Source of the DNA: a bacterium M00.F.Ca.ET.205.01.1.1
GTDB taxonomy: Bacteria > Pseudomonadota > Alphaproteobacteria > Rhizobiales > Rhizobiaceae
NCBI GenBank assembly: GCA_004791255.1
Contig: SRUQ01000004.1
Location: forward strand, 200,031-264,030
Reading direction: 5' to 3'
DNA: 64,000 nt
Each line of letters begins with the position of its first letter. The stretch's first letter is position 1. Below, piece after piece: positions 52,934 to 61,058 of this stretch. A program made the position numbers and the translations under genes. Under the pieces are notes generated by a model, which worked only from the letters and a program-made list of their open reading frames with translations, was not told the DNA's origin and did no database searches.

Positions 52934-54289
52934 ATGGAGAGCGCGGGGCCAAAGGGAAGCTTCGGCCGCCACCGCAAGATCATGCCGTTTGTATCAGGCT
53001 CGATCGAGGCTCTGCGCGAGGAGTCCCGCCAGAAGGCGGCGTCGCTCAACCAGCATGTGCTGGGCTATGGCGCGCAGGCGGAGGCTGAATGGGCCGCGGC
53101 AGGCATTGCCGCGCCCGACCTCCCGGCCAAGCGCAAATACCGGCTGGAGCGCATCCGCGCCGAGCTGAAGCGCCGCGGCTACGCCGGCGCCCTGCTCTAC
53201 GACCCGGTCAACATCCGCTACGCCACCGACAGCACCAACATGCAGCTGTGGGTGGCGCACAATCCGACGCGGCATTGCTTCGTCGCCACCGAAGGGCCGG
53301 TGGTGCTGTTCGATTATTTCTCCTGCGAGCACCTGTCGGATCATTCCGGCGTCGTCGACGAGGTGCGGCCCGCAGTGTCGTGGATGTATCTCTATGGCGG
53401 CGAACTGACCGAGCAGAAGGTCCGGCGCTGGGCCGCTGGCATCGCCGATCTGGTCAGGGAGCATGGCGGCGGCAACAGCCGCATCGCGGTCGACCACATC
53501 AACCCCGAAGGCGTCGAGGAACTCGCCCGCCTCGGCATCTCCATCGGCAATGGCGAAGCGGTGATGGAGAATGCCCGGCTGATCAAGTCGCCGGACGAAA
53601 TCCTTGCCATGCGCCGCGCCATCGTCGCCTGCGAGGCGGCGATGGGCGAGATGGAACAGGCGCTGAAGCCAGGCATCTCCGAAAATGAGTTGTGGGCAGA
53701 ACTGCATCGCGGCAACATCGCGCGCGGCGGCGAATGGATCGAGACGCGGTTGCTGGCCTCAGGTCCGCGCACCAATCCATGGTTCCAGGAATGCTCGTCG
53801 CGCAAGATCGAGGCAGGTGATCTCGTCGCCTTCGACACCGACCTGATCGGCCCCTATGGCTTCTGCGCCGACCTCTCGCGCACTTGGCTCTGCGGCGATG
53901 CCAAGCCGACAAACGAACAGCGCGATCTGTTCCGCATTGCCGCCGACCAGATCGAACACAACACGGAACTGATGCGACCCGGCATCTCGTTCCGCGATCT
54001 TGTCGAGCGCTCTATGGTGCCGCCGGGCGACTGCTTCCCGACCCGCTACGGCGTGCTCTATCATGGCGTCGGCCTGGCTGACGAATATCCAACCTTGCCG
54101 CACGCCAGCGACTGGACGCCGGATACGCCCGACGGCGTCATCGAACCAGGCATGGTGCTGTGCGTGGAAAGCTATATCGGCCGGCTCGGCGGGCGCGAAG
54201 GCGTCAAGATCGAGGAGCAGATCCTGATTACCGACAAAGGCAACGAGCAGCTTTCAACCTACCCGTTGGACGCGAGGCTGCTCGGCTAG
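52934..54289 (+). CDS. dddP: DddP-like M24-family protein (candidate DMSP lyase)
   Basis: The 451-residue protein has the two-domain M24 creatinase/prolidase fold. It strongly resembles DMSP lyase DddP, with NIRYATDSTNMQLW and GGEWIETRLLASGPRTNPWF nearly as I recall them there. The expected DddP metal ligands are all present: Asp301, Asp303, Asp313, His377, Glu412 and Glu427. Tyr372 and the proposed catalytic base Asp383 (HGVGLADE) are also kept. These positions sit at a constant offset of six from those I recall for the Ruegeria enzyme. DddP splits DMSP into dimethyl sulfide and acrylate. The operon context (MttB, DMGDH) could instead mean cleavage of a related betaine. A GAGG ribosome site supports ATG 52934. 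Confidence 0.78.
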   Translation: MESAGPKGSFGRHRKIMPFVSGSIEALREESRQKAASLNQHVLGYGAQAEAEWAAAGIAAPDLPAKRKYRLERIRAELKRRGYAGALLYDPVNIRYATDSTNMQLWVAHNPTRHCFVATEGPVVLFDYFSCEHLSDHSGVVDEVRPAVSWMYLYGGELTEQKVRRWAAGIADLVREHGGGNSRIAVDHINPEGVEELARLGISIGNGEAVMENARLIKSPDEILAMRRAIVACEAAMGEMEQALKPGISENELWAELHRGNIARGGEWIETRLLASGPRTNPWFQECSSRKIEAGDLVAFDTDLIGPYGFCADLSRTWLCGDAKPTNEQRDLFRIAADQIEHNTELMRPGISFRDLVERSMVPPGDCFPTRYGVLYHGVGLADEYPTLPHASDWTPDTPDGVIEPGMVLCVESYIGRLGGREGVKIEEQILITDKGNEQLSTYPLDARLLG

Positions 54290-55081
54290 CCCGGCAAGGG
54301 CCTCGCGCATCGCACGGACTGTCTTCTCCGGCGTCGTCCTGGAGGTGATGAACGGCAGGCCTTTACGCCGTGCCGTCCAGCCGACCACCATCACGCCGAT
54401 GGCCGCCGGTTCGAAACGCTGCGCCAGCGCCCAGCTCTCACAGTCGATTGCCGCGACGTCGGCCCTGCTTTCGGCGACCGCGACGATCGAGGCGCGGTGG
54501 CCGCCACTTTCGCTGCGCGACGAAAATATCTCGAGGCTTTCGCCTGCCGCTTCCAGGTCACGCGTCAAGCCAATGATGCCCGACATGGAATCGAGGCTGT
54601 TGAAGGTGAAGCGTTTGCCACGGATGAGATCGAGCGGTAGGATGGCCTTGCCGTCGGTAGGCGGCCGAACCACCGGCCCCTCGCCTGCCCGCATCACCAG
54701 CGCGCTGGAATAGAGTTCGCCTTGCCCGCCTTCATAGGCGTCGTAGCTCGGCTGGCCGACCACCTGCACATGCCGGGACAGGCCAAGCTCCATCGGCCCC
54801 CAGCAGGTCTGCCCGAACAGCAGCGCCGGATGCAGCCAGAGCTGATGAAAATCGAGTTCGTCCGGCGGCAAGGTGGCCGGATTCGGCGCGATCAGCTCTC
54901 CGGCGGCGCCATGGATGCCGCCCGGCACCGCAGGCAGGTCACCGTTGCGGCGCACCATCGTTTCAGGCGCATCGATGCCCCTCTGGCGAAAGGCATCGCG
55001 CAACCGCGCCCATTGCGCGTCGACCTCGCCACGCACTTCGGGCCAGTCATACATCGGCAACGCCGCAACCAATTCACTCAT
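54254..55081 (-). CDS. PhnD-like phosphate/phosphonate-binding family protein
   Basis: The 275-residue protein has the type-2 periplasmic-binding fold of PhnD proteins (LPMYDWPEVRGEVDAQWARL, FTFNSLDSMSGIIGLTRDLE, GGHRASIVAVAESRADVAAI). It lacks a signal peptide, and no ABC permease or ATPase is near, so it may bind its ligand in the cytoplasm or be an orphan. Its 3' end overlaps the convergent DddP-like gene by 36 bases. Frames upstream of ATG 55081 look unconvincing. Confidence 0.78.
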   Translation of the reverse strand: MSELVAALPMYDWPEVRGEVDAQWARLRDAFRQRGIDAPETMVRRNGDLPAVPGGIHGAAGELIAPNPATLPPDELDFHQLWLHPALLFGQTCWGPMELGLSRHVQVVGQPSYDAYEGGQGELYSSALVMRAGEGPVVRPPTDGKAILPLDLIRGKRFTFNSLDSMSGIIGLTRDLEAAGESLEIFSSRSESGGHRASIVAVAESRADVAAIDCESWALAQRFEPAAIGVMVVGWTARRKGLPFITSRTTPEKTVRAMREALAGLAEQPRVQRVG

Positions 55082-55173
55082 GCCGATATCAAACCACCAT
55101 GTCTGGATAAAGGATCGCAAAAACGCGGCGCCCAATCAGAGTTGGCCGACACAGATCCGCGATGCGGCGGAAA

Positions 55174-56184
55174 TTATTCCTTCGGCGGCTCGGCCGGAAC
55201 CGGGGCGCTGCCAAGCCCATTGATGCTGCGCGCCCGGATGCGCGGCTTGAACGCCCTGCCCGGCTCCGGCGCGCGCCGCAGCGCCGGATGCACGATCGGC
55301 TCCTTGGCCTTGAAGGCATAGGCTTTGACCAGCGCGAAATAGTTCGGGTAGGCATAGCCATTGTTCATCCGCAGCCATTCGTCGCGGCGCTCGCGAAACA
55401 GCTTAGGCAGCCTGTACCAGGCCACTGTCGGGGTCTTGTGATGGACGAAGTGCAGATTGTTGTTGAGGAACAGGAACGACAGCGGCGAGCGCTCGACGAT
55501 CACCGTGCGGCCTTCAGGATGCTCGGACCATTGATGCTCGGCGAAGGTACGGATCGCAATCAGCGACTGACCGAGCCAGACCGGCGCCAGAATATAGAGC
55601 CACAGCGGAATGCCGAAGCCGAACTGCACGATCGGTACCACAATGGCGAGGCCGATCGCATGCAGCAGCCAGGCCTTGCGGATCGCCTTGTCGCCGGCAA
55701 TCATGCGCTTGGCGTCGTCGATGAAGAAGCCGACGCAGGACAACCAGGGGCCGAGGAAGAAACGGCCGGCCATGGTGTTGTTGATCTTGAGCAGGAATTT
55801 CATCGCCGGCGGCAAATCGTCATGCTGCCAGAGAGCCTGATAGTAGCTTTCGGGATCGTCGAGCGGATCGGTCAGCCGTTCGTCGGCATGGTGGCGCAAA
55901 TGCAGCGTCTTGAAGCGGCGGAACGGCCAGACCAGCCCGATCGACAGAAAGACGAAGGCTTCGTTGGCCAGTGCGTTGCGCGTCGGATGGCCATGCAACA
56001 CCTCGTGCATGATCGACGATTGCAGGGCGAGGATAAAACCGAGGATGGCGAGCGCCAGGATTGGATAGGAAGGCCAGAGCAGGAAGCCGGTGGCAAGCCA
56101 TGTTCCGTAACAGAAGAATGCGAGTACCACGGTTGGCCATTCGATGGCCGGTGCGTTGCGTCGCTTGATGCTCTTGCCTGTCAT
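55174..56184 (-). CDS. Membrane fatty acid desaturase
   Basis: The 336-residue protein has four or more membrane helices and the histidine boxes that hold a di-iron centre: HEVLHGH, LRHHADE and HFVHHKT, plus a further EHQWSEHPEG. It should insert a double bond or hydroxylate acyl chains or carotenoid-like lipids at the inner membrane. The gene is divergent from an XRE-family regulator, which probably controls it. ATG 56184 (MTGKSIKRRNAP) is preferred over an upstream GTG. Confidence 0.88.
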   Translation of the reverse strand: MTGKSIKRRNAPAIEWPTVVLAFFCYGTWLATGFLLWPSYPILALAILGFILALQSSIMHEVLHGHPTRNALANEAFVFLSIGLVWPFRRFKTLHLRHHADERLTDPLDDPESYYQALWQHDDLPPAMKFLLKINNTMAGRFFLGPWLSCVGFFIDDAKRMIAGDKAIRKAWLLHAIGLAIVVPIVQFGFGIPLWLYILAPVWLGQSLIAIRTFAEHQWSEHPEGRTVIVERSPLSFLFLNNNLHFVHHKTPTVAWYRLPKLFRERRDEWLRMNNGYAYPNYFALVKAYAFKAKEPIVHPALRRAPEPGRAFKPRIRARSINGLGSAPVPAEPPKE

Positions 56185-56299
56185 GCTATCGACCACTGTC
56201 CCTCAGTCGCCGGAACCCCCAATGGTTCCTGACAGCATAGTGTCAGGAGAACCGATTCCACTCAACGCGACAAAGTGCACAAACTGTTGCGATTGCGCA

Positions 56300-56334
56300 T
56301 TTTTAACCGCATATGTTGTACATTGTGAACAGAC
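56300..56334. promoter_or_regulatory. Divergent control region with TGTT-N10-AACA dyad
   Basis: TGTTGTACATTGTGAACA (within 56313-56331) has matching TGTT/AACA ends and lies between the desaturase and the XRE gene, about 85 bases before the regulator start. It is a plausible operator for the XRE protein. Confidence 0.3.
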
Positions 56335-56414
56335 TTAGGGATTCATTTACGCCTGAGGCGCCTTTCAAGGCTACCTCGGCGCAAATTTTTCCTCCAGATG
56401 ATGAGAGCGAGCAC

Positions 56415-57272
56415 ATGGACAAGCGCGATCTGTCGACGATCTTTCGGGAGCGCCTGAAGCTCCTCCTGACAAGGTCCGACCTCAACCAGTCGGCGTTCGC
56501 GACAGCGGTCGGCATCGACCGCTCGGCATTGTCGCAGCTTCTGTCGGGCGCCTCGACCCGCCTGCCCCGGGCGGAAACGCTGCTCAACATCGCCGCCGAA
56601 TTCAAGGTGTCGCTCGACTGGCTGCTCGGTCTCAGCCAGGATGAAGGCGTTACTGGCGAGATCCGCGAAAGCCTGGAGATCGAGGAAGCGCCCGACGGTT
56701 TCGACCGCACGCTGCTCGCCAGATGGTTCGCTGAAGCCGCCGGCACCAAGATCCGCTACGTCCCGGCCGGCATCCCCGATCTGCTGCGGACCCGCGCGCT
56801 GGTCGACTATGAAGCCAACATCACCAACAGGAGCCGCCTGTCGCAGGCCAGCGAAACGCAATATCGCATCGAGTACAACAGGCGTCCGGAAACCGACATG
56901 GAAGTCTGCATGCCGCGCCACACGCTGGAGATTTTCGCGCGCGGCCTCGGCGTATGGGATCGTTTTCCGGCGGCCGATCGCCAGCAGCAACTCGCCCATA
57001 TGGCGACGCTGCTCGACGACCTCTACCCCACCTTCCGCCTGTTCCTCTATGACGGCCGCATGCGCTATTCCATCCCGCTCACCATCTTCGGTCCTTACCG
57101 GGCCGCCATCTATGTCGGCGACATGTATGTGGTGCTGAACGCCACGCAGCCGATCCAGGCGCTGACCCAGCATTTCGACAATCTGATCCGCGCCGCCGAC
57201 GTCAATCCGCACGAAGCGGCAAGTTATGCGCGCAACCTGGCCGGCATGACGTTCGCATCAGGCCCTGCCTGA
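56415..57272 (+). CDS. XRE-family transcriptional regulator
   Basis: The 285-residue protein has an N-terminal helix-turn-helix at about 18-70 (DLNQSAFATAVGIDRSALSQ, LPRAETLLNIAAEFKVSLDW). A long C-terminal domain of about 200 residues (RYVPAGIPDLLRTRALVDYE, FRLFLYDGRMRYSIPLTIFG) probably senses a small molecule. It is transcribed away from a fatty acid desaturase gene, so lipid or temperature control of membrane fluidity is likely. The frame runs to 56313, but the start at MDKRDLSTIFRERL fits the domain. Confidence 0.87.
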   Translation: MDKRDLSTIFRERLKLLLTRSDLNQSAFATAVGIDRSALSQLLSGASTRLPRAETLLNIAAEFKVSLDWLLGLSQDEGVTGEIRESLEIEEAPDGFDRTLLARWFAEAAGTKIRYVPAGIPDLLRTRALVDYEANITNRSRLSQASETQYRIEYNRRPETDMEVCMPRHTLEIFARGLGVWDRFPAADRQQQLAHMATLLDDLYPTFRLFLYDGRMRYSIPLTIFGPYRAAIYVGDMYVVLNATQPIQALTQHFDNLIRAADVNPHEAASYARNLAGMTFASGPA

Positions 57273-57352
57273 ACGGCGGTTTTCGGGCCGCTGGAGAGTT
57301 GCGGTCACGGATCGGCGCCGCAATGCCCGCATCGCAATTTCATTGACTGGAC

Positions 57353-57376
57353 ATAAGGACTTCTTTATATCCTTAT
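57353..57376 (+). promoter_or_regulatory. Candidate methionine/SAM-cycle operator upstream of the methyltransferase gene
   Basis: ATAAGGACTTCTTTAT, followed directly by TATCCTTAT, forms overlapping dyads of the ATAARGA/TCYTTAT type, ending 14 bases before the start codon. ArsR-family regulators of the SAM/SAH cycle in alphaproteobacteria use sites of this kind, as far as I recall. The regulator itself is not in the window. Confidence 0.45.
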
Positions 57377-57389
57377 TTGAATTCAGAAC

Positions 57390-58427
57390 ATGAAAGCCAA
57401 TCCGATGACGACGACCAACCCGATCGATGCACTGTTGGCTGAAAAGGGCGTGCTGCTGGCCGACGGCGCCACCGGCACCAATTTGTTCGCCATGGGTCTG
57501 GAGGCCGGCGAAGCACCCGAATTGCTCAACGAGACCGCGCCTGACACCATCGCCAGCCTGCACCAGAATTTCGTCGATGCCGGCGCCGACATCATCCTCA
57601 CCAACTCCTTCGGCGGCACCCGCCACCGGCTGAAGCTGCACCATGCGCAGGACCGCGTGCATGCGCTGAACAAGCGCGCCGCCGAGATCGCGAAGGCCGT
57701 TGCCGACAAGGCCGGCCGCAAGGTCATCGTTGCCGGCTCGGTCGGCCCGACTGGCGAACTCCTGGTGCCGCTTGGCGCCATGACCTATGACGAGGCGGTC
57801 GATGCCTTCGCCGAACAGATCGAGGGCCTAAAGCAAGGCGGCGCCGAAGTCGCCTGGATCGAGACCATGTCGGCGCCCGACGAAATCCGTGCCGCCGCTG
57901 AAGCCGCCATTCGCGTCGGCCTGCCCTACACCTATACCGGCTCTTTCGACACCGCCGGCCGCACCATGATGGGCCTGCTGCCGAAAGACATTCACGGCGT
58001 CGTGGACGGCCTGTCGCGGGCCCCGCTCGGCGTTGGCGCCAATTGCGGCGTCGGCGCCTCCGATATCCTGGCCTCGCTGCTCGACATGACCGAGGCGAAG
58101 CCGGAAGCGACGGTCATCGTCAAGGGCAATTGCGGCATTCCCGAATTCCGCGGCACCGAAATCCACTATTCCGGCACACCGGAACTGATGGCCGACTATG
58201 TCCGCCTCGCCGTCGATGCCGGGGCTAAAATCGTTGGCGGCTGCTGCGGCACCTCGTTCCAGCATCTCGCCGCCATGCGCAAGGCGCTCGACGCCCACAC
58301 CAGGGCGGGTCGCCCGACCGTGGAAACCATCGTCGAGCGCATCGGTCCGATGCGCAACAAGATGGCCACGGCCAACACCGCCGAGACCAGCGAAGCCCGC
58401 CGCGAGCGCCGACGCAGCCGGGGCTGA
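57390..58427 (+). CDS. Homocysteine S-methyltransferase (betaine-type)
   Basis: The 345-residue zinc enzyme has the homocysteine-binding barrel: LLADGATGTNLFAMGLEAGE, ADIILTNSFGGTRHRL, and zinc cysteines in GANCGVGASD and VGGCCGTSFQHL. It moves a methyl group to homocysteine to form methionine. In alphaproteobacteria such stand-alone proteins, often called Bmt, use glycine betaine. With a DMGDH-like gene 5 kb away the two could form a betaine breakdown route. A charged Arg-rich tail (ARRERRRSRG) is unusual. ATG 57405 is a possible alternative start. Confidence 0.9.
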   Translation: MKANPMTTTNPIDALLAEKGVLLADGATGTNLFAMGLEAGEAPELLNETAPDTIASLHQNFVDAGADIILTNSFGGTRHRLKLHHAQDRVHALNKRAAEIAKAVADKAGRKVIVAGSVGPTGELLVPLGAMTYDEAVDAFAEQIEGLKQGGAEVAWIETMSAPDEIRAAAEAAIRVGLPYTYTGSFDTAGRTMMGLLPKDIHGVVDGLSRAPLGVGANCGVGASDILASLLDMTEAKPEATVIVKGNCGIPEFRGTEIHYSGTPELMADYVRLAVDAGAKIVGGCCGTSFQHLAAMRKALDAHTRAGRPTVETIVERIGPMRNKMATANTAETSEARRERRRSRG

Positions 58428-58443
58428 AGCGATCGTTCTTCGG

Positions 58444-58713
58444 TTATTCGCTGTTGTCGGCGTAGCTTGACTGCGCCGACTTGAAGTCGACCAAATTGTC
58501 GCCGCGCGTCGTCGCCAGCGTGCCGGAAGTGCCTGGATCGGTGATCTGCTCCAGCATGGCGCGGAAGCGGTCGTTGGTAAGCGCCGACATGGCGGTGTGG
58601 CGCGCCTGCGCGACATTGTCGCTGATGCGCCTGGATTCGGCGGATGGGCCTGACGAAACCGCCGAAGCGTCCCGTGCCGGCAGTGTCGAATTGGCGATGG
58701 TGGTGATCTGCAA
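58444..58713 (-). CDS. Small hypothetical protein
   Basis: This 89-residue frame (QITTIANSTLPARDASAVSS, then RRISDNVAQARHTAMSALTN) has a GGGAG ribosome site 7 bases before a TTG start and normal local codon use. It has no membrane helix or known domain. It lies convergent with the homocysteine methyltransferase gene, 16 bp apart. I do not recognise it. A TTG at 58728 is an alternative start. Confidence 0.55.
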   Translation of the reverse strand: MQITTIANSTLPARDASAVSSGPSAESRRISDNVAQARHTAMSALTNDRFRAMLEQITDPGTSGTLATTRGDNLVDFKSAQSSYADNSE

Positions 58714-58813
58714 GTTCGGCTCCCTCAAGCCCGAGTACAGGCAAGACCTAGCAACAGGGAATTGCGATCATATGCCGGAAATCCTGCGCAATTTAACAAT
58801 CTCCGGCGTTGCG

Positions 58814-58852
58814 TAAAAAAAGGCCGGCAAGGGAAAGATCCCTCGCCGGCCT
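58814..58852 (-). terminator. Rho-independent terminator of the sigma/VWA operon
   Basis: On the minus strand AGGCCGGC and GCCGGCCT pair with an inner AGGG/CCCT stem, followed by seven T. It lies about 70 bases past the VWA stop. Confidence 0.85.
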
Positions 58853-58923
58853 GCCTCACCCGCCCGTAGGCCGGTTTCCCGTATCAGAACGATCCCATCT
58901 GAAAGAAACCGGCCATATCACCC

Positions 58924-61056
58924 CTACCGATTATCACCCAGCGCCGAGGCAAGGCGCACAAGTGAGAGGAACTCGGACCTGTACCCAAACGGGTCGGCTC
59001 CTCGGGCGGCAGTGGCGATCTCCATGATCTTGTCGTAACCGAACTTCGCGGTCGCATCCTCGTCGCGCAGCTTCTGGCCGAAGGCCGCGACGGCAACGGA
59101 GAAGCGCTGGTCGGTGCTGGCCTCCCCGAAGGACGCTACCTCGTTGGCCGAAGTCACCGGCGTGGTGATCAGCTTCGAGACGTCCTCGTTGGGCAGCTTG
59201 TAGCGGATCTTGACGAAGGCATATTCGTCCGCATTGGCGACGCCGCCATTGTTGACCGTGGCCTGGCCATAGCGCAGCGGGTCCATTTGCTCGCCGCCGC
59301 TGCCCTTCGGCGTGATCTCGTAGATAGCGGTGACCGAATGGCCCGACCCGATATCGCCGGCATCGACGCGGTCATTGTTGAAATCCTCGCGGTTCAGCGC
59401 CCGCGTCTCGTAGCCGATCAGCCGGTATTCCGAGACCTTGTCCGGGTTGAACTCGACCTGGATCTTGACGTCCTTGGCAATGGTGAACAGTGTCGAGGAG
59501 GCATCCTCGACCAGCACCTTCTCGGCCTCGGCCAGCGTGTCGATATAGGCGGCGGTTCCATTGCCGTTCTGGGCGATGGTCTGCATCATCTCATCGTTCA
59601 GATTGCCGCGACCGAAGCCGAACACCGACAGGAACACGCCGGTCTTGCGCTCCTTCTCGATCAGCCGCTTCAGGTCGTCGTCGTCGGTCTGGCCGACATT
59701 GAAGTCGCCGTCGGTGGCGAGCATCACCCGGTTGACGCCGTCCTTGATGAAGGACTGTTCGGCCAGCTTGTAGGCCTCCTTGATGCCCGCCTCGCCGGCC
59801 GTCGAGCCGCCGGGCTGCAGATTGTCGATGGCCGCCAGAATCTTGTCCTTCTCGGCAGCCTTGGTCGGCATCAGCACCGTGCCGGCATCACCGGCATAGG
59901 TGACGATCGAGATGGTGTCGTCGGCCTTGAGCTTGCTGACCAGCAGCCGGAAAGCCGACTTCAGCAGCGGCAGCTTGTCCGGCTCGTCCATCGAACCCGA
60001 GACGTCGATCAGGAACACCAGATTGGCCTTGGGCTGCTCCGTCGGCTTGATGTCGAACCCCTTGATGGCGACATGCATCAGCTTGGTGTGATTGTTCCAC
60101 GGCGTCGGCATGACGCTGACAGTCGAGTTGAACGGGGTCGAAGCCGAGTCCGGCCCCTTCCAGTCATAGGGGAAGTAGTTGATCATCTCCTCGACGCGCA
60201 CCGTGTCGGCCTGCGGCAGGAAGCCCTGCTTCAGCGAACCGCGCACGAAGGAATAGGACGCGGTGTCGACGTCGATCGAGAACGTCGAGACAGGATCCTG
60301 GAGTGCGGCATGCACCGGATTGGTCTTGAAATCCTCGACGCGGTCGCGGTTTTCCTCTTGCGGCGCCATCTGATCCGCCGGCGCGATCGTCGGCTGCGGC
60401 GCCATCAGCTTGGACTCGGCTGTGCTGGCCATGCGGTCGACCCGCGTGGCGCCCATCGGAGCTGTCGTGCTGGGTGCGCCATCGAGCGCAAACTCGCCGC
60501 TCGGCGCCGGCGCCGGTTTGGCCAGGACGCCGCGTCCAAGCGCATCCTGCTGCGCGGCGCCGCCGGCAATCGTGGATTCGGATTTCGGCGGCGCGGTCGG
60601 CGCCACCAGAACGTCCGTGGCGTCGCGGCTCTCGATATCCGCGTCGGCCTTCTTGTCCTTGGCCTGCTCGGCGGGAACCTGCCTCACATCGGGCTCGGCC
60701 ACGGTCGGCTTCAAAGTCGCCGGCTTGTCGGCCAGCGTCTCGGTGACCTTCTCCTTGCCGCCGAAGACCGGCGGCTGCTCCCTCAGCATGTGAAAGGTGG
60801 CGTATCCGGCGATCGGCAGGGCGACAAGCCCGGCAAGAGCCGGCGTGGCAATGAGTTTCTTTTGCATGATCTCGCTCCAGAGCTTTTGTGCTCGCTCTGT
60901 GAGACGAAGGCCGCCAGCCGATCCTTGGGTGACGGCGGAAATATTTTCCTGATCATAGGCGCGCATGGCAGCTTCGAAGGCGCGTGCCTTCGCGCTCTCT
61001 CCCGGCGCCGGTACTGCCGCGTCGCGCAGCTTTCTGAGTTCGTTGTCGTCGACCAT
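58924..61056 (-). CDS. Membrane-anchored von Willebrand factor A (YfbK-like) protein
   Basis: The 710-residue protein has a cytoplasmic N-terminus of about 65 residues, one membrane helix (LIATPALAGLVALPIAGYAT) and a low-complexity linker to about 230. A YfbK-type domain then leads to a VWA domain with the metal site at Asp351, Ser353 and Ser355 (FLIDVSGSMDEP), followed by DGDFNVGQTDDDDL. A C-terminal domain ends near VRLASALGDNR. The start ATG has a GGGGAAG site 7 bases upstream and lies 2 bases after the sigma factor stop. Its short cytoplasmic head before the membrane helix could hold the sigma factor, as an anti-sigma would, although no known zinc-anti-sigma motif is seen. Confidence 0.9.
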   Translation of the reverse strand: MVDDNELRKLRDAAVPAPGESAKARAFEAAMRAYDQENISAVTQGSAGGLRLTERAQKLWSEIMQKKLIATPALAGLVALPIAGYATFHMLREQPPVFGGKEKVTETLADKPATLKPTVAEPDVRQVPAEQAKDKKADADIESRDATDVLVAPTAPPKSESTIAGGAAQQDALGRGVLAKPAPAPSGEFALDGAPSTTAPMGATRVDRMASTAESKLMAPQPTIAPADQMAPQEENRDRVEDFKTNPVHAALQDPVSTFSIDVDTASYSFVRGSLKQGFLPQADTVRVEEMINYFPYDWKGPDSASTPFNSTVSVMPTPWNNHTKLMHVAIKGFDIKPTEQPKANLVFLIDVSGSMDEPDKLPLLKSAFRLLVSKLKADDTISIVTYAGDAGTVLMPTKAAEKDKILAAIDNLQPGGSTAGEAGIKEAYKLAEQSFIKDGVNRVMLATDGDFNVGQTDDDDLKRLIEKERKTGVFLSVFGFGRGNLNDEMMQTIAQNGNGTAAYIDTLAEAEKVLVEDASSTLFTIAKDVKIQVEFNPDKVSEYRLIGYETRALNREDFNNDRVDAGDIGSGHSVTAIYEITPKGSGGEQMDPLRYGQATVNNGGVANADEYAFVKIRYKLPNEDVSKLITTPVTSANEVASFGEASTDQRFSVAVAAFGQKLRDEDATAKFGYDKIMEIATAARGADPFGYRSEFLSLVRLASALGDNR

Positions 61057-61058
61057 GG

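Noticed and set aside
50966..52972. 668-codon minus-strand frame opposite the DMGDH-like gene
   Set aside because: No recognisable domain, and the other strand has a full, well-conserved enzyme.
57273..57389. SAM-II riboswitch before the homocysteine methyltransferase gene
   Set aside because: The short AT-rich dyads near the start do not form the SAM-II pseudoknot pattern; a protein operator fits better.
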